Source of the DNA: Roseiarcus sp963820775
GTDB taxonomy: Bacteria > Pseudomonadota > Alphaproteobacteria > Rhizobiales > Beijerinckiaceae
NCBI GenBank assembly: GCA_963820775.1
Contig: CAWGBF010000008.1
Location: 930,001-994,000, forward strand
Direction: 5' to 3'
DNA: 64,000 bases
Program-made: the position numbers and the translations under genes
Part shown: positions 18,747 to 27,519 of the stretch, piece after piece
Layout of the letters: every line of letters begins with the position of its first letter
How positions within the stretch are numbered: the stretch's first letter is position 1
Notes under the pieces: generated by a model
The model's database searches: none
What the model was told of the DNA's origin: nothing
Seen by the model: the letters and a program-made list of their open reading frames with translations, nothing else

Positions 18747-18852
18747 CCCGGCAGTCCGCCCCATGGCTTGGGGGTGTATTATATAGCGCACGGCCGCATC
18801 GCGGCCTGGTCGAGGCGGTTGAGCGCGCGCTGGCCGTGCGAGCCGACCTCTG

Positions 18853-20121
18853 ATGAGGGCCGCCATGGCCGAGACCGAAAGCGCCGCCTACGCATCGTTC
18901 CACAGCCACGTCTTCCTCGGCGAGGGCCACGAAAAGAGCGAGCGGAGGACTTGGGCCGTCATCTGGCTCTGCGCCGCCATGATGCTGCTCGAAATCGTCG
19001 GCGGCTGGATGTTCGGTTCGATTGCGCTCATCGCCGACGGCCTGCACATGAGCACCCACGCGGGCGCCCTGCTCCTGGCGGCGCTCGCCTATACTTTCGC
19101 GCGCCGCTACGCCGACGACCCGCGCTTCACCTTCGGCACCGGCAAGCTCGGCGATCTCGCCGGCTTCACCAGCGCCATCGTCCTGGCGATGATCGCGCTG
19201 CTGATCGGCTATGAGGCGGTCAGCCGGCTGTTCGCGCCCGTGCCAATTCATTTCGCCCAAGCGATTCCGATCGCTTTCGGCGGCCTCGCCGTCAATATTG
19301 CGAGCGCGTGGATCCTGAGCGGCGGACAGGCGGATCACAGCCACGCCCACGGGCGCGCCCACGATCGTGGGGCAGCTCATTCCGGGGACGATGACGACGA
19401 ATCGAAGCGGATCACGACCCGGGAGGGCGCCGTGCTCCTCGAGGTGTTTGAAGACGGAGTCCCGCCACGCTTCCGGCTCTGGGCTGAATCCGGCCGGGCG
19501 CTGGCCGCGTCGGCCGTTTCGGTCGAAACCGTGCGGCCGGACAACGCGCGGCGGGTCTTTGCGTTCGCCGATCGTGGCGCATTTCTGGAATCGATCGACG
19601 CAATTCCCGAGCCGCACGCTTTCGACGCCGCCGTTACGATCAATGGCGAGACTCACCCGCTTGTATTCGAGGAGCACCAACATGCGCCGGGCGCGGTGGC
19701 GCGCGACAACAACATGCGCTCCGCCATCGTCCACGTCGCGGCCGACGCGGCCGTTTCAGTCGCGGTCATTGTCGGCCTCACGCTTGCGTGGTTGTTCGGC
19801 TGGGCGTGGATGGATCCGCTGGCGGGCCTCATCGGCGCCTTGGTCATAGCGAGTTGGTCGGCCGCGCTGATTCGCGACACCGGCGCGGTGCTGCTCGACA
19901 TGAACCCCGACCGCGCGATGGCCGACAATCTGCGCCGGGCGATTGAAAGCGACGGCGACCGCGTCGCCGATCTGCATCTCTGGCGGCTGGGTCCGGGACA
20001 CCTTGGCGCGGTGGTGTCGATCGTCACCCCGACCGAGCGCGGCGAGGCCGACTATCGCGCCAAGCTCGCGCGCTTCCGGTCGCTTTCGCATCTGACGATC
20101 GAGGTCAGGCGCGCCGCGTGA
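18853..20121 (+). CDS. dmeF: DmeF-type cation diffusion facilitator
   Basis: Inner-membrane CDF exporter for divalent metals, probably Co2+/Ni2+. 422 residues (or 418 from the ATG at 18865). N terminus HSHVFLGEGHEKSERRTW is typical of DmeF. TM2 carries IALIADGLHMSTHAGALLLA with the H-x3-D-like metal site, and TM5 lies in SAIVHVAADAAVSVAVIVGL (D-x3-D variants). Between TM4 and TM5 is an unusually long ~120-residue insert with a His/Asp-rich patch (HSHAHGRAHDRGAAHSGDDD), also typical of DmeF. The C-terminal ~80 residues form the cytoplasmic CDF domain (DLHLWRLGPGHLGAVVSI). The upstream gap has TATTATATA, a possible -10, after a G-rich stretch that could be a metal-sensor operator. Confidence 0.9.
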   Translation: MRAAMAETESAAYASFHSHVFLGEGHEKSERRTWAVIWLCAAMMLLEIVGGWMFGSIALIADGLHMSTHAGALLLAALAYTFARRYADDPRFTFGTGKLGDLAGFTSAIVLAMIALLIGYEAVSRLFAPVPIHFAQAIPIAFGGLAVNIASAWILSGGQADHSHAHGRAHDRGAAHSGDDDDESKRITTREGAVLLEVFEDGVPPRFRLWAESGRALAASAVSVETVRPDNARRVFAFADRGAFLESIDAIPEPHAFDAAVTINGETHPLVFEEHQHAPGAVARDNNMRSAIVHVAADAAVSVAVIVGLTLAWLFGWAWMDPLAGLIGALVIASWSAALIRDTGAVLLDMNPDRAMADNLRRAIESDGDRVADLHLWRLGPGHLGAVVSIVTPTERGEADYRAKLARFRSLSHLTIEVRRAA

Positions 20122-20130
20122 CGCGCCTTG

Positions 20131-21039
20131 CTACGCGGCGGAGGCGGGCTTCGCCGCAACCGGCTCGTCCGACGCGACCTCAGGCTCGGTCACCGGACGG
20201 GCGAGATAGGCGGCGAGGCGAGTCGCAAAGGCGCTCGGCGTTTCCGCGAACAGCCGCTCGAACTCAACCTTGGCGCGCCGCTTAAGCTTTTGCTGCTTCG
20301 ACTCCATGCGGGCGCCAAGCTGTTCCAGCGCTTGCGGCGACAAATCGGCGTGTTCGGCCACGAATTTTTCCAGCACGTGCAGGTCGTTGAAGTCGCCGAG
20401 CGCCTCGCGAAGATCGTTCAGGGCTTCGGCCTGCGCGTTCAACGCTTCAGGCCACGCGCAGGAGAGAAGCGCGAGCTGGTAGCGCAGATCAACGACACGC
20501 GCGCGCAGCGCATGCAGCGCGGTCGGCTCCTCGCTTTCGAAAGCGAGAAGACCCCGCTGCTGCGCCTGCCTGTAAGTGCGCCCAACCGCGTCGACAATTT
20601 CGTCAGTTCCGAGCGCGCTCAAGTCCCATCCGTCGACGCGCCGGACAATCGCGTTGAGCCGCGCCCGGGGCGCGCTGGCCGACAGGCCGCGCCGAGCGCG
20701 CTGAGCCGCCTCTCGCTCACGCGCAATCGCCGCCCTCAGCGCCTCCGCGACCTCGGGTGGAGGCTCGAGGCGCTTGAGTCGCGCCGCCATCACGTCGAGA
20801 TCGCGCGCGCGCCCAATCTGGCGGCGCGTCGCCGCCAGCGCCGTAATCGTCACCCGAGCCGGCTCGCCGAGGCAATGAAGAAAGAGCCGCGCGGTCGCGC
20901 GCGCTTCTTTCAGGGTCTTGCGTACGTCATGGACCCGTTTCGGTGTCTCTTCGCCGGGACCAGGAAACTGCGCCGCGGCGGCGCTGACCGACCGGACGAG
21001 AGCGGCGCGACAATATTGCGGCCAGGCGTCGGAATGCAT
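20131..21039 (-). CDS. CHAD domain protein
   Basis: 302 residues, alpha-helical and rich in Arg, Ala and His. CHAD domains (conserved histidine alpha-helical) bind polyphosphate. Seen here: VHDVRKTLKEARATARLFLH (residues ~33-52, the family's H-x2-R-K core), ARDLDVMAARL, ALRARVVDLRYQLALL and a second half with LREALGDFNDLHVLEKFV. The ATG at 21039 lies 3 bp after the stop of the acyl-CoA synthetase gene and AAGG precedes it, so both are one operon. No CYTH domain is attached. The C-terminal ~30 residues are acidic and disordered. Polyphosphate binding is family knowledge; no specific role is visible. Confidence 0.9.
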   Translation of the reverse strand: MHSDAWPQYCRAALVRSVSAAAAQFPGPGEETPKRVHDVRKTLKEARATARLFLHCLGEPARVTITALAATRRQIGRARDLDVMAARLKRLEPPPEVAEALRAAIAREREAAQRARRGLSASAPRARLNAIVRRVDGWDLSALGTDEIVDAVGRTYRQAQQRGLLAFESEEPTALHALRARVVDLRYQLALLSCAWPEALNAQAEALNDLREALGDFNDLHVLEKFVAEHADLSPQALEQLGARMESKQQKLKRRAKVEFERLFAETPSAFATRLAAYLARPVTEPEVASDEPVAAKPASAA

Positions 21040-21042
21040 CAG

Positions 21043-22686
21043 CTAGCCTTGCTCCGCCTCAACAAGCTTGGCGCGCTCGCGCAGCGCGAATTTCTGCACC
21101 TTGCCGGTCGACGTCTTGGGGATTTCGGCGAAGACCACGTGGCGCGGGCACTTGTAGCGCGCAAGCCGCGCCCGGCACCATTCGATCAGCTCCTCGGCGG
21201 TCGCGCTATGGCCGGGCTTCATCTCGACGAAGGCGCACGGCGTCTCGCCCCATTTGTCGTCCGCGCGCGCCACCACCGCGGCGAGCTGAACGCCCGGATG
21301 CTCGAACAGCGCGTCCTCGACCTCGATCGACGAAATGTTTTCTCCGCCGGAAATGATGATGTCCTTCGACCGGTCCCTGAGCTGCACATAGCCGTCCTTG
21401 TGCTTGACGCCAAGGTCGCCCGAATGGAACCAGCCGCCGGCCAGCGCCTTCTCGGTCGCCGCCTTGTTCTTGAGATAGCCCTTCATCACCACATTGCCGC
21501 GGAACATCACTTCGCCCATCGTTTCCCCGTCGGCGGGCACGGGCTGCATCCACTCGGGGTCCATGACCTCGAGCGCCTCGAGCGCGTGATAGCGAACGCC
21601 CTGGCGCGCCTTGAGATGCGCTTGGGCGTCGTGATCGAGCGCGTTCCACTCCTCCTTCCAGTCGTTGACCACCGCCGGCCCATAGACTTCCGTCAAGCCA
21701 TAGAGGTGGGTCACCTCAAAGCCGGCCTCCCCCATCGCCTTGAGCACGGATGCGGGCGGCGGGGCGGCGGCGGTGAAGAAGCGCACGATATGCGGCAGCG
21801 GCCGCTTCTCGTCGTCGCCCGCGTTGAGCAGGATCGACATGACGATCGGCGCGCCGCACATGTGGGTCACCTTGTGCTCGGCGATGAGGTCGAAGATCGG
21901 CTTGGCGCGCACCTGCCGCAAGCAGACGTGGACCCCCGCCTTCACGCTCACCGACCAGGGAAAGCACCAGCCGTTGCAATGGAACATCGGCAGCGTCCAG
22001 AGGTAGACCGGGTGGCGGCCGACGTCGGCGGTAAGGATATTGCCGGCGGCGAGCAGATTGGCGCCGCGGTGGTGATAAACGACGCCCTTGGGATCCCCCG
22101 TCGTGCCCGAGGTGTAGTTGAGCGCGATCGCGTCCCATTCGTCGCCCGGCGCTACGCGCTCGTAAGCCTCGTCGCCCTCGGCGATCAGCGCCTCGTAGTC
22201 GAGGCTCCCCAGCCGCTCCCCGGGGCCGTCGTATTCGGGGTCGTCGTAGTCGATGACGAAGGGCCGGGTCTTCGCGCGGTTCAGCGCCGCGCCGATGACG
22301 GCGGAGAATTCTCGGTCGACGATGAGCGCCTTGGCCTCCCCGTGATCGAGCATGAAGGCGATCGAGGCCGCATCGAGGCGGATGTTGAGCGCGTTCAGGA
22401 CGGCGCCGCACATTGGGACGCCGTAGTGACATTCGAGCATTGCGGGCGTGTTGGGGAGCATGACCGCGATCGTGTCGCCCCGCGCGAAGCCCCGCTTGGC
22501 GAGGGCGGAGGCGAGCTTCTTCGTTCGCGCGTGGAACTCACGGTAGCTGCGGCGCAGGTCCCCGTGAACGATGGCGAGCCGGTCCGGAAACACCGCGGCT
22601 GAGCGCTCAAGGAAGGTTAGCGGCGTCAGCGGCTGAAAATTGGCGGGATTGCGATCGAGGTCTTGGTCATAGGGCGAAAGGGACAT
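21043..22686 (-). CDS. Fatty-acid/acyl-CoA synthetase (AMP-forming)
   Basis: Activates a carboxylic acid to its CoA thioester by way of an acyl-AMP. 547 residues from the ATG at 22686; GGAG lies upstream. Motifs: YTSGTTGDPKGVVYHHRG (P-loop, residues ~180), LYGLTEVYGPAV (A5), GWFHSGDLGVKHKDGYVQLR (A7), DRSKDIIISGGENISSIEVE (A8) and PKTSTGKVQKFALRE with the catalytic Lys (A10). Overall pattern (NALNIRLDAASIAFMLDHGE, PMFHCNGWCFPW) matches the medium/long-chain acyl-CoA synthetase group sometimes called AlkK-like. Its stop is 3 bp from the CHAD start. Chain-length preference cannot be told from sequence reading. Confidence 0.92.
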   Translation of the reverse strand: MSLSPYDQDLDRNPANFQPLTPLTFLERSAAVFPDRLAIVHGDLRRSYREFHARTKKLASALAKRGFARGDTIAVMLPNTPAMLECHYGVPMCGAVLNALNIRLDAASIAFMLDHGEAKALIVDREFSAVIGAALNRAKTRPFVIDYDDPEYDGPGERLGSLDYEALIAEGDEAYERVAPGDEWDAIALNYTSGTTGDPKGVVYHHRGANLLAAGNILTADVGRHPVYLWTLPMFHCNGWCFPWSVSVKAGVHVCLRQVRAKPIFDLIAEHKVTHMCGAPIVMSILLNAGDDEKRPLPHIVRFFTAAAPPPASVLKAMGEAGFEVTHLYGLTEVYGPAVVNDWKEEWNALDHDAQAHLKARQGVRYHALEALEVMDPEWMQPVPADGETMGEVMFRGNVVMKGYLKNKAATEKALAGGWFHSGDLGVKHKDGYVQLRDRSKDIIISGGENISSIEVEDALFEHPGVQLAAVVARADDKWGETPCAFVEMKPGHSATAEELIEWCRARLARYKCPRHVVFAEIPKTSTGKVQKFALRERAKLVEAEQG

Positions 22687-22760
22687 CAGGCGGAGCTCCA
22701 CGGCGCTGACGCAATCATAGCGCGCCTCAGCAAGCTTTGGGCCAGAGAAATCGGCAATCG

Positions 22761-23198
22761 TTAGGGCCGAAAGACGAAGGACCGAAAGCCGACAAAGGTC
22801 AGAATCATCGCCACGCCGCTTCCGGCGGCGACGAACAGCGGCAGGATCGCCGGCGCGACGGCGATCCCGGCTTTTGGGGCCAATAAGACGCAAGCCGAAT
22901 AGACGGCGTAGTTGACCGCGAGTCCGACCGAGGCGACGCCGCAATACCGGACGAATGAGCCGACCAACGGCGAGCGCGCATGGCGGAAGGTGATCGACCG
23001 GTTGAGGACGAAATTGACGATCGTGGCGAGGATGAAGCCCGGCGGCCGGGCGAACTCCGGCGAAAGGCCGAAATATTTGGCGCCGACATAGGTCGTCGTC
23101 GCGTCAACCAGATACCCGATGACGCCGATCACCGCGAAGGCGGGAACTTGCGCGGCGATGCGGCCATGAGTAGGGGCGGCCGGCTTGACGGCGTTCAT
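22761..23198 (-). CDS. GtrA family membrane protein
   Basis: 145 residues from the ATG at 23198 (AAGG upstream; the frame extends to 23234 without a better site). Four membrane segments: FAVIGVIGYLVDATTTYVGA, FILATIVNFVLNRSITF, YCGVASVGLAVNYAVYSACV and LFVAAGSGVAMILTFVGFRS, with the family's NF..NR.ITF motif. GtrA-like proteins are thought to flip polyprenyl-linked sugars for surface polysaccharide modification; no glycosyltransferase partner is next door, so the role is open. Confidence 0.88.
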   Translation of the reverse strand: MNAVKPAAPTHGRIAAQVPAFAVIGVIGYLVDATTTYVGAKYFGLSPEFARPPGFILATIVNFVLNRSITFRHARSPLVGSFVRYCGVASVGLAVNYAVYSACVLLAPKAGIAVAPAILPLFVAAGSGVAMILTFVGFRSFVFRP

Positions 23199-23258
23199 GG
23201 GCGACCTTTTCGAGTTGGGCTTCGAGGCGGACAAGCGCTTCGGTGCATGGAGCGCGCC

Positions 23259-24014
23259 TTAAGCAAGCGCCAAAACGGCGTCATAGGTCAATTTGACTCC
23301 GATCAGAAACGTGAGCGTGAGGATGACGGCGTAGAATCGGTCGGCGGATACCCGCCGCACGAGCCAGACGCCGGCGAAGGTCGACAGGACGGCGACCGGC
23401 ACGAGCCCGGCGGAGACGATCAGATTGTCGCGGCTGAGCTGACCGAGAAAAAAGTAGCCTGGAACTTTGAGCAGGTTGACGGCGGCGAAAAAAATCGTCG
23501 CGGTGCCCGCGAATATCCGTGGCTCCAGATATTGAGGCATGACGTAGACTTGAAACGGCGGCGCCCCAGCGTGGCTGATGAAGCTGGTGAAGCCAGAAAG
23601 CGAACCCCACAGCACCCCGCTTGGAACGCCAGGCTGCTCGACCGGAGCGCGACCCAGCCGGTCCCGGTCCAACATATAGGCCACGAAGGCGATCGAGATC
23701 ACGCCAATGGCGAGACGCACGACATCCTCGCTGACCCGTGCGGCCAGCAGCCAACCGGCCGCGACGCCGATGATTGCCGACGGAGTCAGGATGACCAGGT
23801 TCCGCGACGAAAAGTCGCGGCGGAAGGCCCATACGCTCACCCAGTCCTGCACGAGGAGGATCGGCAGCACGATCGCCGCCGCCCTGACTGGCGAGGCGAC
23901 CAGCGACATCATCGGCATCGCCAATGAACTCAAGCCCGAAAACCCGCCCTTTGACAGGCCCAACAGGATCACCGCCGGGATCGCCACAAGGTAGAATTGC
24001 GTTTCGCCCGACAT
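23259..24014 (-). CDS. TauE/SafE family sulfite/anion exporter
   Basis: 251 residues with about eight membrane segments. Has the TauE/SafE repeat hallmarks: LLGLSKGGFSGLSSLAMPMM (residues 18-37) and, in the second half, GSLSGFTSFISHAGAPPFQV (residues ~137-156). GAGGG lies just upstream of the ATG. The family includes sulfite, sulfoacetate and organic-sulfur exporters; the substrate here is unknown and no sulfur-metabolism gene is beside it. Divergent from prpE across 140 bp. Confidence 0.88.
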   Translation of the reverse strand: MSGETQFYLVAIPAVILLGLSKGGFSGLSSLAMPMMSLVASPVRAAAIVLPILLVQDWVSVWAFRRDFSSRNLVILTPSAIIGVAAGWLLAARVSEDVVRLAIGVISIAFVAYMLDRDRLGRAPVEQPGVPSGVLWGSLSGFTSFISHAGAPPFQVYVMPQYLEPRIFAGTATIFFAAVNLLKVPGYFFLGQLSRDNLIVSAGLVPVAVLSTFAGVWLVRRVSADRFYAVILTLTFLIGVKLTYDAVLALA

Positions 24015-24154
24015 TCACCCTCTTCCCTCGCCGCCGGCCCGAGCGATGCGCAGCCCGCATCCCCTACGCTGACGTTGCGTTCGGACGCTCGGGGCGCGAC
24101 TATCCCCGCGCGATAACGCGCGCGCCGGAGTTCGGCGTCGGAGGGAGCGAAACG

Positions 24155-26056
24155 ATGACCAGCGGCTATCGGCGGATCTATGATCGCTGGCGCGCCGATC
24201 CGCAAGCTTTCTGGGCGGAGGCGGCCCGCGAGATCGCGTGGATAAGGCCGCCGGAGCGTATTTTCGATCCCGACGCGGGCGTTTACGGGCGCTGGTTCCC
24301 CGACGCGCGCTTGAACGCCTGCTTCAATGCGCTCGACCGGCACGTCGAGGCCGGCCGCGGCGGTGAGATCGCGTTCTATTACGACAGTCCGGTCACAGCG
24401 AACAAGCGCGCCGTCACCTATTGCGAACTGCTCGACGAGACGGCGACGCTCGGCGCCGTGCTCAGCGATCTCGGGGTTAAGGCGGGCGACCGGGTGCTCA
24501 TCTACATGCCGATGATTCCCGAGGCGATCGTCGCCATGCTCGCCTCAGCGCGCATCGGCGCGGTGCATTCGGTGGTGTTCGGCGGCTTCGCCGCCAAGGA
24601 ACTGGCGATCCGCATCGACGACGCCGAGCCGAAGGTCGTCCTGACAGCGAGCTGTGGCGTCGAGCCGGGCCGGATCGTCGAATATAAGCCGCTCCTCGAT
24701 CTTGCGATCGCCCTCGCCGCGCACAAGCCGGCTGACTGCGTCGTCTATCAGCGCCAGCAGATTAAAGCCGGAATGGACCACGCCCGCGACCGCGACTGGA
24801 CCGCGCTGGTCTCTGCGGCCAGGACCGCCGGCAAGAGAGCCCCTTGCGCCGACCTCGCCGCAACCGATCCGCTCTACATTCTCTATACCTCGGGGACGAC
24901 CGGAACCCCGAAGGGGGTGGTGCGCGACATCGGCGGCTATCTGGTTGCGCTGAAATGGTCGATGTCGGCGATCTACGACGTCCAGCCCGGCGAGACCTTT
25001 TGGACCGGCTCCGACATCGGCTGGGTCGTCGGCCATTCCTATATCGTCTACGGGCCGCTGCTGCAGGGCTGCGCCAGCGTTCTTTACGAGGGCAAACCGA
25101 TCGGGACGCCGGACGCCGGCGCCTATTGGCGGGTGATCGAGGACTACAGGGTCGCCGCGTTCTTCACCGCGCCGACCGGCTTGCGCGCCGTGCGCAAGGA
25201 GGACCCTGAGGCCAAGCTCATCAACAACTACGACATCACGTCGCTGCGGACGTTGTTCCTCGCCGGCGAGCGGGCCGACCCGGACACGGTCGCGTGGGCG
25301 CAGAAGGTTTTGGGCATCCCGGTGGTCGATCATTGGTGGCAGACCGAGACCGGCTGGCCGATCGCCGCCAATCCGGTCGGCTTGGGCATTCTGCCGATCA
25401 AGCTTGGCTCGCCGAGCGTGCCAATGCCGGGCTACGACGTTCAGGTCGTTGACGACGCGGCCAAGCCTCTGGCGGCCGGGACGATGGGTTCGCTTGTCAT
25501 CAAGCTTCCGCTGCCCCCCGGCTGCCTGCCGACCCTCTACCGCCAGGACGAGCGGATGCGCGAGAGCTACCTCAACGAGTTCCCCGGTTACTACAAAACC
25601 TCCGACGCCGGCTTCATCGACGAGGACGGCTATCTCACCATCCTCGGGCGGACCGACGACATCATCAACGTCGCCGGCCATCGCTTGTCGACCGGCGGCA
25701 TGGAGGAGGTCGTCGCCTCACATCCGGACGTCGCCGAATGCGCGGTGCTCGGCGTCAAGGACGAGATCAAAGGCGAGAGCCCGTGCGGGTTTCTGGTGCT
25801 GAAATCCGGCGTCAACCGGCCTCCGCAAGAGATCGAGACCGAGGTTGTCAAGCTGGTGCGCGACAGAATTGGCCCGGTCGCCGCCTTCAAGATGGCGATC
25901 GTGGTGCCCCGCCTGCCAAAAACCCGCTCCGGCAAGATCCTGCGCGGCACGATGAAGAAGATCGCCGATCAGGACCCCTGGTCGACCCCGGCGACGATCG
26001 AGGACCCGAAGACGCTGGACGAGATCAAGCAAGCGCTCGAGGCGCGGGCGCGCTAG
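24155..26056 (+). CDS. prpE: Propionate--CoA ligase (PrpE-like acyl-CoA synthetase)
   Basis: Converts propionate (or acetate) plus ATP and CoA to the acyl-CoA. 633 residues from the ATG at 24155, chosen for GGAGGGAG upstream; the frame continues upstream to 23924 without support. N terminus SGYRRIYDRWRADPQAFWAE, then FNALDRHVEAGRGGEIAFYYDSP is PrpE-like. Motifs: YTSGTTGTPKGVVRD, DHWWQTETGWPIAAN, YYKTSDAGFIDEDGYLTILG, RTDDIINVAGHRLSTGGMEE and PKTRSGKILRGTMKKIA with the catalytic, acetylation-prone Lys. Length and the FWTGSDIGWVVGHSYIVYGP stretch separate it from Acs (~650) weakly; propionate preference is inferred. It stands alone on its strand. Confidence 0.88.
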   Translation: MTSGYRRIYDRWRADPQAFWAEAAREIAWIRPPERIFDPDAGVYGRWFPDARLNACFNALDRHVEAGRGGEIAFYYDSPVTANKRAVTYCELLDETATLGAVLSDLGVKAGDRVLIYMPMIPEAIVAMLASARIGAVHSVVFGGFAAKELAIRIDDAEPKVVLTASCGVEPGRIVEYKPLLDLAIALAAHKPADCVVYQRQQIKAGMDHARDRDWTALVSAARTAGKRAPCADLAATDPLYILYTSGTTGTPKGVVRDIGGYLVALKWSMSAIYDVQPGETFWTGSDIGWVVGHSYIVYGPLLQGCASVLYEGKPIGTPDAGAYWRVIEDYRVAAFFTAPTGLRAVRKEDPEAKLINNYDITSLRTLFLAGERADPDTVAWAQKVLGIPVVDHWWQTETGWPIAANPVGLGILPIKLGSPSVPMPGYDVQVVDDAAKPLAAGTMGSLVIKLPLPPGCLPTLYRQDERMRESYLNEFPGYYKTSDAGFIDEDGYLTILGRTDDIINVAGHRLSTGGMEEVVASHPDVAECAVLGVKDEIKGESPCGFLVLKSGVNRPPQEIETEVVKLVRDRIGPVAAFKMAIVVPRLPKTRSGKILRGTMKKIADQDPWSTPATIEDPKTLDEIKQALEARAR

Positions 26057-26175
26057 CGGCGACGCGCCGCCCGCCTAGCGAGACGCCGCGAGGCGGGCTA
26101 TATGTCGTAGGACCGTCATGATCGCGCCGTTTTTGCGGCCGGCCGGGCGGGCTCGCCAACTTTGATCGGACCGCG

Positions 26176-27471
26176 ATGACGTCTTCCACTTCCTCCGCGC
26201 CGCATGTCGTGAATTTCACCTTGGCCAACGGCCTTGACGTCGTGGTCATTCCAGATCATCGCGCGCCTGTCGTCACCCATATGGTCTGGTACCGGAACGG
26301 CGCGGCCGACGATCCGGCGGGCAAATCCGGCATCGCGCACTTCCTCGAACACCTGATGTTCAAAGGCACGAACCGCCACCCCAAGGGCGCGTTCTCGGAA
26401 TTCGTCTCCGAGGTCGGCGGGATGGAGAACGCCTTCACCGGCAACGATTTCACCGCCTATTTCCAGCAGATCGCCAAGCAGCATCTCAAGGCCTGCATGG
26501 CGTTTGAAGCCGACCGCATGACCGGTTTGATCCTGACCGACGACATCGTCGCGCCCGAGCGCGACGTCGTGCTCGAGGAGCGGCGCATGCATTGCGACAC
26601 CGACCCCGGCGCCCAACTTGGCGAAGCGGTGCAGGCGGCGCTGTTCACCCATCATCCTTATGGGATCCCGGTCATCGGCTGGGGGCATGAGATCGAAGGC
26701 CTGAACCGCGAGGACGCGCTCGCCTACTACAAGCGCTTTTATACGCCCGAGAACGCCATTCTGGTGGTGGCGGGCGACGTCGAACCGGAGGAAGCGCGGA
26801 AACTCGCCGAGGAGACCTACGGCAAGATCAAGCCGCGCGGAGCGAAGCCCGAGCGCGTGCGCCCGATGGAGCCGCCGACCGTCGCCAACCGGCTGGTGAC
26901 GGTCGCCGACGACAAGGTCGAGCAGCCTGGGTGGCAGCGGCATTATCTCGCGCCGTCAGCCCGCACCGCGCCCGAGGGCCAGGCCGAAGCGCTCGAATTG
27001 CTCGCCCATCTGTTCGGCGGCGGACAGACGAGTTTTCTCTATCGAACGCTGGTCATGGAGGAGCGGATCGCCGTCTCCGCCTGGGCCTATTACCATGGCG
27101 CGGCGGTTGACCAGAGCCGGTTCATCGTCAACATGACGCCAGCGCCAGGCGTATCGCTCGAAATGCTCGACAAGGCTTTCGACCGGGCGCTCGCGAGATT
27201 CGTGCGTGAGGGAATCGAAGCCGGCGATTTGGAGCGCGCCAAGACGCGAATGGTCGCCGACGCCATTTACGCCCGCGACAGCCAATCGGACCTCGCGCGC
27301 TGGTACGGCTCGTCGCTGGCGATCGGCCAGACGTTGCGCGACGTCGAGGAATGGCCGGCGAGGATCGAGCGGGTCAGCGCCGAGGATGTGATCGCCGCGG
27401 CGCGCCGCTGGCTCGATCATAAGCCCGCGGTGACCGGATATCTCATGCCTCTGGCCGCCGAGGCGGCCTGA
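26176..27471 (+). CDS. M16 family zinc peptidase, catalytic subunit
   Basis: 431 residues. The inverted zinc motif HFLEHLMFKG (H-x2-E-H, residues ~55-59) with the distal Glu in VLEERRMHCD (~135) marks an active M16B (pitrilysin-like) peptidase. Other family blocks: NGLDVVVIPDHRAPVVTHMV, MENAFTGNDFTAYF, HHPYGIPVIGWGHEIEGL. No signal peptide is visible, so it would act in the cytoplasm unless a short leader is missed; relatives are often periplasmic. It is followed 48 bp downstream by its non-catalytic partner; M16B enzymes usually work as such hetero-pairs on small peptides. Confidence 0.92.
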   Translation: MTSSTSSAPHVVNFTLANGLDVVVIPDHRAPVVTHMVWYRNGAADDPAGKSGIAHFLEHLMFKGTNRHPKGAFSEFVSEVGGMENAFTGNDFTAYFQQIAKQHLKACMAFEADRMTGLILTDDIVAPERDVVLEERRMHCDTDPGAQLGEAVQAALFTHHPYGIPVIGWGHEIEGLNREDALAYYKRFYTPENAILVVAGDVEPEEARKLAEETYGKIKPRGAKPERVRPMEPPTVANRLVTVADDKVEQPGWQRHYLAPSARTAPEGQAEALELLAHLFGGGQTSFLYRTLVMEERIAVSAWAYYHGAAVDQSRFIVNMTPAPGVSLEMLDKAFDRALARFVREGIEAGDLERAKTRMVADAIYARDSQSDLARWYGSSLAIGQTLRDVEEWPARIERVSAEDVIAAARRWLDHKPAVTGYLMPLAAEAA

Positions 27472-27519
27472 GGGAGCTCCAACCTTCCCTGCTCCCATCG
27501 GAGCCAAAAAGACGAACTT

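Noticed and set aside
20128..22602. Very long plus-strand open frame (824 codons) opposite the CHAD and acyl-CoA synthetase genes
   Set aside because: Antisense shadow of two well-supported genes; Arg/His-rich composition and no motifs, a typical high-GC artefact.
22980..23927. 315-codon plus-strand frame over GtrA and TauE
   Set aside because: Antisense of two membrane-protein genes; charged, repetitive composition and no start signal.
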